A DNA stretch of 6,822 bases from Solirubrobacterales bacterium. GTDB lineage: Bacteria; Actinomycetota; Thermoleophilia; Solirubrobacterales; Solirubrobacteraceae. This document shows positions 1 through 6,058 of this stretch, in pieces (position 1 is the stretch's first letter; each line of letters begins with the position of its first letter). Under the pieces are notes generated by a model that worked only from the letters and a program-made list of their open reading frames with translations, ran no database searches and was not told where the DNA came from. The stretch covers positions 1-6,822 of the forward strand of contig JACCYI010000115.1 in assembly GCA_013696535.1 (NCBI GenBank), in the 5' to 3' direction. A program made the translations under genes and the position numbers.

Positions 1-6
1 ATCTCG

Positions 7-21
7 GACCGGCCGCCGGTC
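7..21 (-). terminator. GC-rich hairpin just after the binding-protein stop codon
   Basis: GACCGGC (7-13) and GCCGGTC (15-21) are perfect inverted repeats, giving a 6-bp stem with a 3-base loop. The hairpin begins 3 bases after the stop codon of the minus-strand binding-protein gene. No run of U follows it in the 6 bases left before the window edge, so it is not a classical intrinsic terminator as far as can be seen. It could instead be an intercistronic mRNA-stabilising hairpin that keeps the binding protein more abundant than downstream permease/ATPase products. A short GC palindrome in GC-rich DNA can also arise by chance. Confidence 0.35.
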
Positions 22-24
22 GCC

Positions 25-1083
25 TCAGCCCCAACAGTTCTCCTTGCCGAAGGCTTCGTCCTTGGACTTGACCCCGTCGACCGGCTCGCCCGCGATGAGC
101 TCGACACCCGTGTCGGTGTAGCCCGACGGCTTCGCCCCGCCCCGGGCGGCCTCGGTGATCTTCTCCACGCCGAGGGACGCCATCTTGAGCGGGTACTGCT
201 GCGAGGTGGCGTCGATGATGCCGGTCTTGATCCCTCGCTTGATCGCGTCACAGCCGCCGTCGACGGAGACGAGGATGAAGTCCTTCGGATCCTTGCCGGC
301 CGCCTTCAGCGCGGTGGCGCCGCCGAAGCCCGAGGGCTCGTTGATCGAGTAGATGATGTTGATGTCCGGGTCCTTCTGGAGCAGCGTCTCCATCGCCGAC
401 TGACCCTTCGCCACCTCACCCAGCGTGGGTGCGGCGCCGACGATCTGGGGATCGCCCTCCTTGATTCCGAAGCCCTCGAGGAATCCGTCATGGCGGAGCT
501 GTCCGACCGTGATGCCGGGGGCGAGGTCGAGCATGGCGATCTTGGGCTCGATGCCCATCTTCTTCGCCTTTGCCTTCGCGTACTCCCCGATCAGCACACC
601 GGCCTTCTTGTTGTCCGTCGCGAACAGCGCGTCGACCGCTTCCTCCGGATCCGTCGGCGTGTCGAGCGCGATGACCACCACGCCCGCGTCGCGCGCCTTC
701 TTGATCGCCGGGACGACAGCCTTGGTATCGGCGGGCACGAGCAGGATGCCCTTGGCGCCCTGCGTCGTCATGTTCTCGAGTGCCGTCACCTGGCTCTGGT
801 TGTCCGTGTCGGACTTGCCGGCGGCCGTGAGGAGCTTCACGTTGAGCTCCTTGGCCTTCGCCTGCGCGCCTTCCTTCATCTTCACGAAGAACGGGTTCGC
901 CTCGGTCTTGGTGATCAGGCCGACGGTGACCTCCTCGTCCTTCTTGGCAGCGCCATCGCCGCTGCCACCGCTCTTCTCGTCATCGCCGCCACAGGCGGCG
1001 ACGCCGATCGAGAGCACCGCCGCGGTCCCCACCGCAAGCAGTCGTCCTGACATGCGCGATCCGCGCCGGCGACCTTCCCTCAT
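25..1083 (-). CDS. Sugar ABC transporter substrate-binding lipoprotein (ribose/fructose-binding, Peripla_BP_4 type)
   Basis: This is the extracytoplasmic solute-binding component of a carbohydrate ABC importer, anchored to the membrane as a lipoprotein. It has a basic N-terminus (residues 1-14), a hydrophobic stretch (15-30) and a lipobox V-A-A-C with the lipidated Cys at 31. A low-complexity Gly/Ser/Asp/Lys linker (about 32-50) leads into a two-lobed type 1 periplasmic-binding fold. Residues that line up with the RbsB-type ligand pocket are NPFF (63-66), Asp141 in ALDTP, Arg197 in RHDGF, Asn248 in SINEP, Asp275 in SVDGG and Gln295 in SQQYP. The 352-residue length is normal. Start at 1083 is preferred over the internal Met11 because AAGGAG lies 7 bases upstream. 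The NPFFVKMKEGA segment recalls fructose-binding FrcB-like proteins, but its position facing an inositol operon makes inositol or another cyclitol a plausible ligand; ligand identity is inference. The permease and ATPase genes are not in the window and may lie beyond position 1. Confidence 0.93.
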   Translation of the reverse strand: MREGRRRGSRMSGRLLAVGTAAVLSIGVAACGGDDEKSGGSGDGAAKKDEEVTVGLITKTEANPFFVKMKEGAQAKAKELNVKLLTAAGKSDTDNQSQVTALENMTTQGAKGILLVPADTKAVVPAIKKARDAGVVVIALDTPTDPEEAVDALFATDNKKAGVLIGEYAKAKAKKMGIEPKIAMLDLAPGITVGQLRHDGFLEGFGIKEGDPQIVGAAPTLGEVAKGQSAMETLLQKDPDINIIYSINEPSGFGGATALKAAGKDPKDFILVSVDGGCDAIKRGIKTGIIDATSQQYPLKMASLGVEKITEAARGGAKPSGYTDTGVELIAGEPVDGVKSKDEAFGKENCWG

Positions 1084-1090
1084 GTGACCT

Positions 1091-1096
1091 CTCCTT
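1091..1096 (-). promoter_or_regulatory. Ribosome binding site of the binding-protein gene
   Basis: On the minus strand AAGGAG lies 7 bases before the ATG at 1083. This strong site decides the start in favour of the first Met over Met11, which has no comparable site at a suitable distance. Confidence 0.75.
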
Positions 1097-1242
1097 CTTG
1101 GCCCGGCGAAACGCGCGAGCGATGTTCTGACGTGCCAGCCGCTTCCTCACGGCACCCCGAGTTCCAAATCGATCCCGTCGGCGCCCGAAAGATTACGGGT
1201 CGAGGGAATGGTTTGTGGTTCTCTCCTGGAATCCTTCCCGCG

Positions 1243-1258
1243 CTGGACTCGATTCCAG
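1243..1258. promoter_or_regulatory. Candidate operator: 16-base palindrome with central CG
   Basis: CTGGACTCGATTCCAG reads nearly the same on both strands; only one symmetric pair of positions (6 and 11) breaks the symmetry. An even-length palindrome centred on CG is typical of LacI-family repressor sites, which often control sugar operons. A further half-site CTGGAATC at 1226-1233 is the exact reverse complement of the right arm GATTCCAG (1251-1258) and begins 17 bases before the left arm. The site lies 38 bases upstream of the oxidoreductase ATG, where a repressor could block a nearby promoter. The regulator is not in the window and its family is inferred from symmetry alone. Confidence 0.45.
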
Positions 1259-1286
1259 TCAGCGGGACACCGCTGGTCGGGTCGAC

Positions 1287-1292
1287 AGGGAG
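1287..1292 (+). promoter_or_regulatory. Ribosome binding site of the oxidoreductase gene
   Basis: AGGGAG lies 4 bases before the ATG at 1297. The spacing is slightly short, but the site supports this start, which also places the nucleotide-binding beta strand at the very N-terminus, as is usual for the family. Confidence 0.6.
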
Positions 1293-1296
1293 CGAG

Positions 1297-2457
1297 ATGG
1301 AGCCACAGATCGGGATCGGCGTGATCGGGCTGGGCTGGATGGGGCGCGTTCACACCGCGTCGCATCGCCGGGTGCTCGAGCACTTCCCCGAACTGGGCGT
1401 GCGGCCGCGACTGGTGATGGGGGCCGACGTCTCGCTCGAGCGCCGCGCGCACGCCGAGCGTGTGGGCTTCGAGGCGACGTCCGAGGACTGGCGCGCGGTG
1501 GTCGAGAATCCCCTCGTGGACGCGATCAGCGTCACGGTGCCCAACGCCATGCACCGAGAGATCGCGGTGGCGGCGATCGAGGCCGGCAAGCACGTATGGG
1601 TCGAGAAGCCCGTCGGGCTCGGGGCCGCGGATACCGAAGCGGTCGCGACGGCGGCCCGGCGCGCCGGCGTGGTCACCACGGTGGGGTTCTGCTACCGGTT
1701 TGCGCCTGCCGTCCAACGCGCCCGGGCGCTCATCCGGGCGGGGGACATCGGCGAGGTCAACCACTACCGGGGTGTGTTCCTCGCCGATTACGCGAACCGC
1801 CCGGACGGGGCCGCGTCGTGGCGCTTCTTCCGTGAGGACGCAGGCTCAGGAGCGCTCGGCGACCTCATGGCCCACGTGGTGGACATGGCTCAGCATCTCG
1901 TCGCGCCGATCAAGCGGTGCAGCGGCCGCACCGCCACCATGATCTCACGACGTCCGCGACCGCCCGCGGGGGAGGGCGGAACGCACTTCAGCCGGGTGTC
2001 GGGTGAAGACCTGGTCGACGTGGGAAACGAGGACTGGGCTGCCGCGCTCTTTGAGTTCGAGGGCGGCATGGTCGGCTCGCTCGAAGCCAGCCGGGTCATC
2101 GTCGGTCCGCGCACCCGAATGCGCTTCGAGGTCCACGGCACGCGGGGCGCGCTCGCTTGGGAGCTCGAACGCATGAACGAGCTCGAGTACTTCGCGCTCT
2201 CAGACGACGGCACGGACGACGGCTACACCACGATCCTGGCCGGCGCCGGGCACCCTGACTTCGCCGCCTTCCAACCCGGGGCCGGCGTGCCCATGGGATA
2301 TGACGACCTCCGCGTGCTCGAAGCCCGGAACTTCCTGGCCTCGGTGCGTGACGGCGAGCAGCGCGAGCCCGGGGTGGACGACATGCTGGCCTGTGCGCGC
2401 GTACTCGAAGCGATCGAGCGCTCCGCCGCGAGCGGCGCGTGGGAGTCCGCGCGATGA
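1297..2457 (+). CDS. Gfo/Idh/MocA-family NAD(P)-dependent oxidoreductase, probable inositol/cyclitol dehydrogenase
   Basis: In this operon it would oxidise myo-inositol or a related cyclitol to an inosose in the cytoplasm, the first step of the pathway. The N-terminal Rossmann domain (about 1-125) carries GLGWMG (11-16) for the dinucleotide and the family motif EKP (103-105), whose Lys104 is catalytic. The C-terminal alpha/beta domain carries the second catalytic pattern, Asp189-x3-His193, in GDLMAHVVDMAQHL. At 386 residues it is longer than typical IolG (about 330-345). From memory, SWRF, AGSGALGD, GMVGSLEASR, FEVHGTRG and the later GYDDLRVLEARNFLASV segment resemble levoglucosan dehydrogenase and its relatives more than Bacillus IolG, so the substrate is uncertain and iolG is not assigned. 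Start ATG 1297 is chosen over the upstream GTG at 1084 on the ribosome binding site and domain start. Its TGA overlaps the next ATG by 4 bases (ATGA). Confidence 0.88.
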   Translation: MEPQIGIGVIGLGWMGRVHTASHRRVLEHFPELGVRPRLVMGADVSLERRAHAERVGFEATSEDWRAVVENPLVDAISVTVPNAMHREIAVAAIEAGKHVWVEKPVGLGAADTEAVATAARRAGVVTTVGFCYRFAPAVQRARALIRAGDIGEVNHYRGVFLADYANRPDGAASWRFFREDAGSGALGDLMAHVVDMAQHLVAPIKRCSGRTATMISRRPRPPAGEGGTHFSRVSGEDLVDVGNEDWAAALFEFEGGMVGSLEASRVIVGPRTRMRFEVHGTRGALAWELERMNELEYFALSDDGTDDGYTTILAGAGHPDFAAFQPGAGVPMGYDDLRVLEARNFLASVRDGEQREPGVDDMLACARVLEAIERSAASGAWESAR

Positions 2458-3368
2458 GCGGCATCCGCATCGCCAACGCCCCGCTGTCCTACGGGGCCTT
2501 CGAGGCGACGGTCGGGACGAGCTTCAAGGTTCCCGACCCTGAGTCGGTGCTCGAGGCCATCGCGGACGCAGGCTACGCGGGGACCGACCTCGGGCCGCCG
2601 GGCTACCTCGGCGGGCGTGAAGTCCTCAAGGAGCGGCTCGAGAGCAACGGGCTCGAGCTCGTCGGCGGTTTCGTGCCGGTGCGGTTCAGCGAGCCCGAGC
2701 ACTGGGAGGCGGGGCTCGACGGCCTCCGTCACACACTCGACCTCTTCTCGGCGGCCGGCGCTCACGGGGCGCGGCCGGTCCTCTGCGACGCCGGCGGGCC
2801 CGAGCGGATCGCCAACCCCGGTCGCGGCGGTGAGGACGGGTCGCTTCGCCTTGACGACCGGCGGTGGCGGGCGCTCGCGGACGGTGTCGCACGGGCGGCC
2901 GAAGTGGCACGCGAACGCAACTTCGAGCCCGTCTTTCATCACCACACCTCGACGTACGTGGAAGGCCTGCCCGAGATCGAGCGGTTTCTCGAGGACTCGG
3001 ACGTTGCACTGCTGCTCGACAGCGGGCACCTCGCCGTGGCCGGCGGCGACCCGATCCGGGCGCTGCGGGAGTGGGGCGGACGCATCGAGGCGATCCACTT
3101 GAAGGACGTCCGGCGAAATGTGCTGGAGACGGTGCACGCCGAGCGCGCCGACATGCTCACGGCCTGGCGCCGCGGCTTGTTCTGTGCACTGGGGGACGGT
3201 GACGTCGATCTGCGGGGGTTCTGCGCGGAGCTCGTGACGCGTGGCTACGCGGGCTGGCTCGTCGTCGAGCAGGACCGCGTTCTCGAGGACGACGGGGCGT
3301 TCACCGTCGCGAGCGCCGAGCAGGCGCGCAATCGTGCTTGGCTGCGCGACGAGGTGGGCATGAGCTGA
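2454..3368 (+). CDS. iolE: IolE-like sugar isomerase/dehydratase, TIM barrel (probable inosose dehydratase)
   Basis: A 304-residue xylose-isomerase-like / AP-endonuclease-2-type TIM barrel. The expected role is dehydration of 2-keto-myo-inositol (inosose) to 3D-trihydroxycyclohexane-1,2-dione, with a divalent metal. The C-terminal half is clearly IolE-like: FHHHTSTYVE (161-170), LLLDSGHLAVAGGDP (187-200 region), HLKDVR (215-220), GLFCALGDGDVD (241-252) and GYAGWLVVEQD (264-274). Candidate metal or catalytic residues are Glu170, Asp189, His192, His215 and Glu272. The N-terminal strand reads IANAPLSYGAFE instead of the usual IolE GIAPIGWxNDD, so the substrate pocket may differ. Start ATG 2454 has GGGAG 8 bases upstream (2441-2445) and overlaps the preceding stop; an in-frame GTG at 2439 is less likely. 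The stop overlaps the next ATG by one base (TGATG). IolI and IolH are alternative barrel families, but they fit the C-terminal motifs less well. Confidence 0.82.
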   Translation: MSGIRIANAPLSYGAFEATVGTSFKVPDPESVLEAIADAGYAGTDLGPPGYLGGREVLKERLESNGLELVGGFVPVRFSEPEHWEAGLDGLRHTLDLFSAAGAHGARPVLCDAGGPERIANPGRGGEDGSLRLDDRRWRALADGVARAAEVARERNFEPVFHHHTSTYVEGLPEIERFLEDSDVALLLDSGHLAVAGGDPIRALREWGGRIEAIHLKDVRRNVLETVHAERADMLTAWRRGLFCALGDGDVDLRGFCAELVTRGYAGWLVVEQDRVLEDDGAFTVASAEQARNRAWLRDEVGMS

Positions 3369-4327
3369 TGGAAGCCATGCCGCCGTACGACGTGCTGACG
3401 ATGGGCCGGATCGGAGTGGATGTGTATCCGCTCCAGACCGGCGTCTCCCTGCGAAAGGTCGAGTCCTTCGGCAAGTTCCTCGGCGGCAGCCCGACCAACG
3501 TCGCGGTGGCCGCCGCCCGCTACGGGCGGCGCAGCGCCGTGATCACGCGGACGGGAGAAGACCCGTTCGGCGAGTTCCTCCACGACGCGCTGCGATCGTT
3601 CGGAGTGGACGACCGCTTCGTGACCGCGGTCGCAGGCCTTCCGACCCCGGTGACCTTTTGCGAGATCCTGCCCCCGGATGACTTTCCGCTGTACTTCTAC
3701 CGGTTCCCCAAGGCGCCCGACATGGAGATCGCCGCCGACGAGCTCCCCCTCGAGGCGATCCGGGCGGCGCGCGTCTTCTGGGTGACCGGGACGGGACTGT
3801 CGCAGGAGCCGAGCCGGACGGCGACGCTCGCGGCGCTCGAGGCCCGTGGCCGGTCGCACGTCACGGTCCTCGACCTCGATTACCGGCCGATGTTCTGGTC
3901 CTCGGACGACGAGGCGCGCGAGTGGGTCGGGCGGGCGCTCGAACACGTCACGGTCGCCGTTGGCAACCTCGAGGAGTGCGAGATAGCGGTCGGCGAGCGT
4001 GATCCCAGGGCTGCCGCGCAGGCACTGCACGAGCGCGGTGTGGACGTCGCGATCGTCAAGCAGGGTCCCAAGGGGGTGCTCGCCTCCGACGGCCCGCAAG
4101 AAGTCGAGGTGCCGCCCGTACACGTCGAGGTGGTCAACGGGCTCGGGGCGGGCGATGCCTTCGGCGGCGCTCTCTGTCACGGTCTACTCGAAGGTTGGGA
4201 TCTCGAGCGGACCATGCGCTTCTGCAACGCCGCGGGCGCTCTGGTGGCCTCGCGCCTCGCCTGCGCGGACGCCATGCCCGACTCCTCCGAGGTCGAGGCG
4301 CTTCTAGGAGAAATCGTCGATGCGTGA
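3368..4327 (+). CDS. iolC: 5-dehydro-2-deoxygluconokinase (PfkB family)
   Basis: IolC uses ATP to phosphorylate 2-deoxy-5-keto-D-gluconate at C6, the step before aldol cleavage in inositol breakdown. The protein is 319 residues, a normal single-domain ribokinase-like length. It shows the first PfkB signature, GGSPTNVAVAAARYG (39-53) followed by RTGEDPFG (61-68), and the second, NGLGAGDAFGGAL (257-269), in which Asp263 is the catalytic base and GAGD forms the anion hole. VLDLDYRPMFW (167-177) is a hallmark of IolC kinases among PfkB proteins. There is no C-terminal DUF2090 aldolase domain of the kind fused to IolC in many proteobacteria; the next gene supplies a separate aldolase. Start ATG 3368 overlaps the previous stop by one base and has GAGGTGG 10 bases upstream; ATG 3377 is an alternative three codons in. 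The 3' end overlaps the next gene by 8 bases. Confidence 0.93.
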   Translation: MEAMPPYDVLTMGRIGVDVYPLQTGVSLRKVESFGKFLGGSPTNVAVAAARYGRRSAVITRTGEDPFGEFLHDALRSFGVDDRFVTAVAGLPTPVTFCEILPPDDFPLYFYRFPKAPDMEIAADELPLEAIRAARVFWVTGTGLSQEPSRTATLAALEARGRSHVTVLDLDYRPMFWSSDDEAREWVGRALEHVTVAVGNLEECEIAVGERDPRAAAQALHERGVDVAIVKQGPKGVLASDGPQEVEVPPVHVEVVNGLGAGDAFGGALCHGLLEGWDLERTMRFCNAAGALVASRLACADAMPDSSEVEALLGEIVDA

Positions 4328-5216
4328 AGATCAGCTGAAGGACCTCATCGAGCTGCGCGCCCGCCGTCCGCAGGCGATCGCCGAAGCGGCGGCAAAGCGC
4401 CGACGACCTGGGACGCCGTTCAACCCGGACGGCAACGTCATGATCATCGCGGCCGACCACACCGCCCGCGGAATGCTGGGCACCGGCAGCCGGCCTCTCA
4501 TCATGGCCGACCGCGTCGACGTGCTCGACCGGCTCTGCCTCGCGCTGTCGCGGCCCGGCGTCAACGGCGTGCTCGGCACTCCGGACATCATCGAGGACCT
4601 CCTGCTGCTGGACGCGCTCCACGACAAGGTGATCATCGGGTCGATGAACCGCGGGGGTCTTGCCGGCAGCGTGTTCGAGATGGACGATCGCTTCACGGCC
4701 TACGACGCCGACGCGATCGCAGCGATGGGGTACGAGGGAGGCAAGATGCTCCTGCGCATCGACTCCGAGGATCCCGCCACCGTCGCCACCCTGGAGGCCT
4801 GCGGTCGGACTGTGAGCGAGCTCGCACGCCACGAGCTCATCGCGATGGTGGAGCCCTTCGTCTCCTACCGTGAGGATGGGCGCCTGCGCAACGAGCTCAC
4901 GCCGGAGGCGACCATTCGCTCGATGACGATCTCGGCCGCGCTCGGGACGACGTCGGCCTACACCTGGCTGAAGATCCCCGCCGTGGCGGAGATGGAGCGG
5001 GTGATGGCGGCGACGACCCTGCCCGCGGTCATCCTCGGCGGCGAGGTGAGCGCCGACCCCGACGCCGCCTTCGAGGCTTGGCGGGTGGCGCTGGCCCAGC
5101 CGACCGTGATGGGGCTCGTCGCAGGGCGGTCGCTGCTCTACCCCGGCGACGACGACGTGGCGGCCGCCGTCGACACCGCAGTGAGCCTGCTCCCCAAGGC
5201 CGGGGCCCGCGCATGA
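4320..5216 (+). CDS. Cgl0159-like (beta/alpha)8-barrel aldolase, probable 2-deoxy-5-keto-gluconate-6-phosphate aldolase
   Basis: A 298-residue barrel related to the DeoC/LacD class I aldolases, resembling a protein encoded in the Corynebacterium glutamicum inositol locus (Cgl0159 family; number recalled from memory). Position after iolC suggests it cleaves the kinase product into dihydroxyacetone phosphate and malonate semialdehyde, replacing the class II aldolase IolJ. Visible strand-end motifs are IIAADHTARG (42-51), GSMNRGG (107-113), GGKMLLRID (140-148), MVEPF (176-180), YTWLKIP (214-220), VILGGE (237-242) and GLVAGRSLLYP (265-275). Lys218 in WLKIP sits where class I aldolases of this superfamily carry the Schiff-base Lys; Lys142 is the alternative. 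The Gly/Arg-rich GLVAGR segment is a likely phosphate site. AGGAG (4306-4310) lies 9 bases upstream of ATG 4320, inside iolC. The barrel family is fairly secure; the exact reaction is inferred from context. Confidence 0.8.
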   Translation: MREDQLKDLIELRARRPQAIAEAAAKRRRPGTPFNPDGNVMIIAADHTARGMLGTGSRPLIMADRVDVLDRLCLALSRPGVNGVLGTPDIIEDLLLLDALHDKVIIGSMNRGGLAGSVFEMDDRFTAYDADAIAAMGYEGGKMLLRIDSEDPATVATLEACGRTVSELARHELIAMVEPFVSYREDGRLRNELTPEATIRSMTISAALGTTSAYTWLKIPAVAEMERVMAATTLPAVILGGEVSADPDAAFEAWRVALAQPTVMGLVAGRSLLYPGDDDVAAAVDTAVSLLPKAGARA

Positions 5217-6058
5217 CCTTGAGCACGGAGATCACCCCCGGGAAGGATGGTCTGACCTTCTGCGGCCTCCGCGTCCTCGAGCTGCGTCCGGGCGATTCGC
5301 ACGCCTTTGACTCGGGCGAGCACGAGCTGATCGTCCTGCCGCTGGCCGGCGGGTGCACGGTCGTGTGCGGCTCTGAGCGCTTCGAGCTCGAAGGCCGCGA
5401 CGACGTCTTCTCCCGGGTCACCGACTTCGTCTACGTGCCGCGCGAGGAACGGGTCGAGATCACCTCCGAGGCGGGGGGGCGTTTCGCGCTGCCGTCCTCG
5501 CGAGCGCGGGAGCGCGCGGCCGGGCCGACGTACGTGGCGGCGGAGGACGTGGCGGTCGAACTGCGCGGAGCGGGGCGGGCGAGCCGGCAGGTCAACAACT
5601 TCTGCTCGCCCGAGGCTTTCGCAGCCGACAGGCTGATCGCCGTCGAAGTCCTCACCCCGGGCGGGAACTGGTCCTCGTATCCGCCGCACAAGCACGACGA
5701 GGAGATCGACGGCGAGGAGGCGGCGCTCGAGGAGATCTATTACTTCGAGGTCGGCGGCGGCCCCGACGGCCCCGGCTTCGGCTACCAGCGCGTCTACGGT
5801 TCAGGTCCCGGCCGGGAGATCGACGTCTGCCAGGAGGTTCGCACGGGTGACGTGGTGCTCGTCCCGCACGGCTACCACGGTCCCTCGATGGCGCCGCCCG
5901 GCTATCCCCTCTACTACCTCAACGTGATGGCGGGTCCAGGTGAGGAGCGGGCCTGGCGCTTCCGCGATGACCCGGCGCATGCGTGGCTGCGTGAGACCTG
6001 GGCCGATCAGGAGATCGATCCGCGGCTGCCGATGACCACCGCCCGGAGGACTCCGTGA
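5213..6058 (+). CDS. iolB: 5-deoxy-glucuronate isomerase
   Basis: IolB converts 5-deoxy-D-glucuronate, the ring-opening product of IolD, to 2-deoxy-5-keto-D-gluconate, the substrate of IolC. It is a two-cupin protein related to KduI. The C-terminal cupin shows the metal-site pattern: SYPPHKHDE (155-163) with His159 and His161, EEIYYFEV (173-180) supplying the Glu ligand, and VLVPHGYHGPSMAPPGYPLYYLNVMAGP (217-242 region) with His222. WRFRDDPAHAWLRETW near the C-terminus is a strongly conserved IolB ending. At 281 residues it has the usual length. The ATG at 5213 overlaps the aldolase stop by 4 bases (ATGA) and has only a weak upstream purine stretch, so translation is probably coupled. A longer frame upstream (from 5078) is Arg-rich, lies inside the aldolase gene and is not part of this protein. 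Confidence 0.95.
   Translation: MTLSTEITPGKDGLTFCGLRVLELRPGDSHAFDSGEHELIVLPLAGGCTVVCGSERFELEGRDDVFSRVTDFVYVPREERVEITSEAGGRFALPSSRARERAAGPTYVAAEDVAVELRGAGRASRQVNNFCSPEAFAADRLIAVEVLTPGGNWSSYPPHKHDEEIDGEEAALEEIYYFEVGGGPDGPGFGYQRVYGSGPGREIDVCQEVRTGDVVLVPHGYHGPSMAPPGYPLYYLNVMAGPGEERAWRFRDDPAHAWLRETWADQEIDPRLPMTTARRTP
6045..6050 (+). promoter_or_regulatory. Ribosome binding site of iolD
   Basis: GGAGGA lies 4 bases before the GTG at 6055. It supports a GTG start for iolD, which overlaps the iolB stop (GTGA); no ATG occurs near the expected N-terminus of the IolD family. Confidence 0.75.

Larger units (their letters stand above)
1084..1296. promoter_or_regulatory. Divergent intergenic control region
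   Basis: This 213-base stretch separates the minus-strand binding-protein gene from the plus-strand iol operon, so it must carry promoters for both directions or for at least the operon. It contains the ribosome binding sites of both flanking genes at its two ends and the palindrome at 1243-1258. I could not find convincing -35/-10 pairs; TAATCT on the minus strand (from GATTA at 1191-1195) is the nearest -10-like string and lacks a good -35. The frame of the downstream oxidoreductase stays open through the whole region from a GTG at 1084, but the translated extension has no family resemblance and is treated as non-coding. Confidence 0.75.

Noticed and set aside
425..1087. Long plus-strand open frames opposite the binding-protein gene
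   Set aside because: They are antisense frames kept open by high GC and third-position bias; the translations look like codon-shadow composition with no recognisable domain.
1162..1175. Second operator-like site around TTCCAAATCGATCC
   Set aside because: It shares TTCCA with the candidate operator arms, but the symmetry is poor beyond ATCGAT, so it is not called.
1162..1196. Possible promoter TTCCAA ... GATTAC in the divergent region
   Set aside because: The gap between the two elements is 23 bases, too long for a standard housekeeping promoter, and neither hexamer matches well.
1084..1296. N-terminal extension of the oxidoreductase from the GTG at 1084
   Set aside because: The frame is open but the translated 71 residues show no family resemblance, the GTG abuts the start codon of the divergent gene, and the ATG at 1297 has a ribosome binding site and begins right at the Rossmann fold.
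2223..3137. 304-codon minus-strand open frame opposite the IolE-like gene
   Set aside because: It straddles two well-supported plus-strand genes and shows no domain or plausible start context.
3245..4180. 311-codon minus-strand open frame opposite iolC
   Set aside because: It lies over a gene with clear PfkB motifs, and its Arg/Asp/His-rich translation has no recognisable fold; it is a shadow frame.
5078..5212. Upstream extension of iolB inside the aldolase gene
   Set aside because: The extension is Arg-rich out-of-frame translation of the aldolase 3' end; IolB length and N-terminus fit the ATG at 5213.
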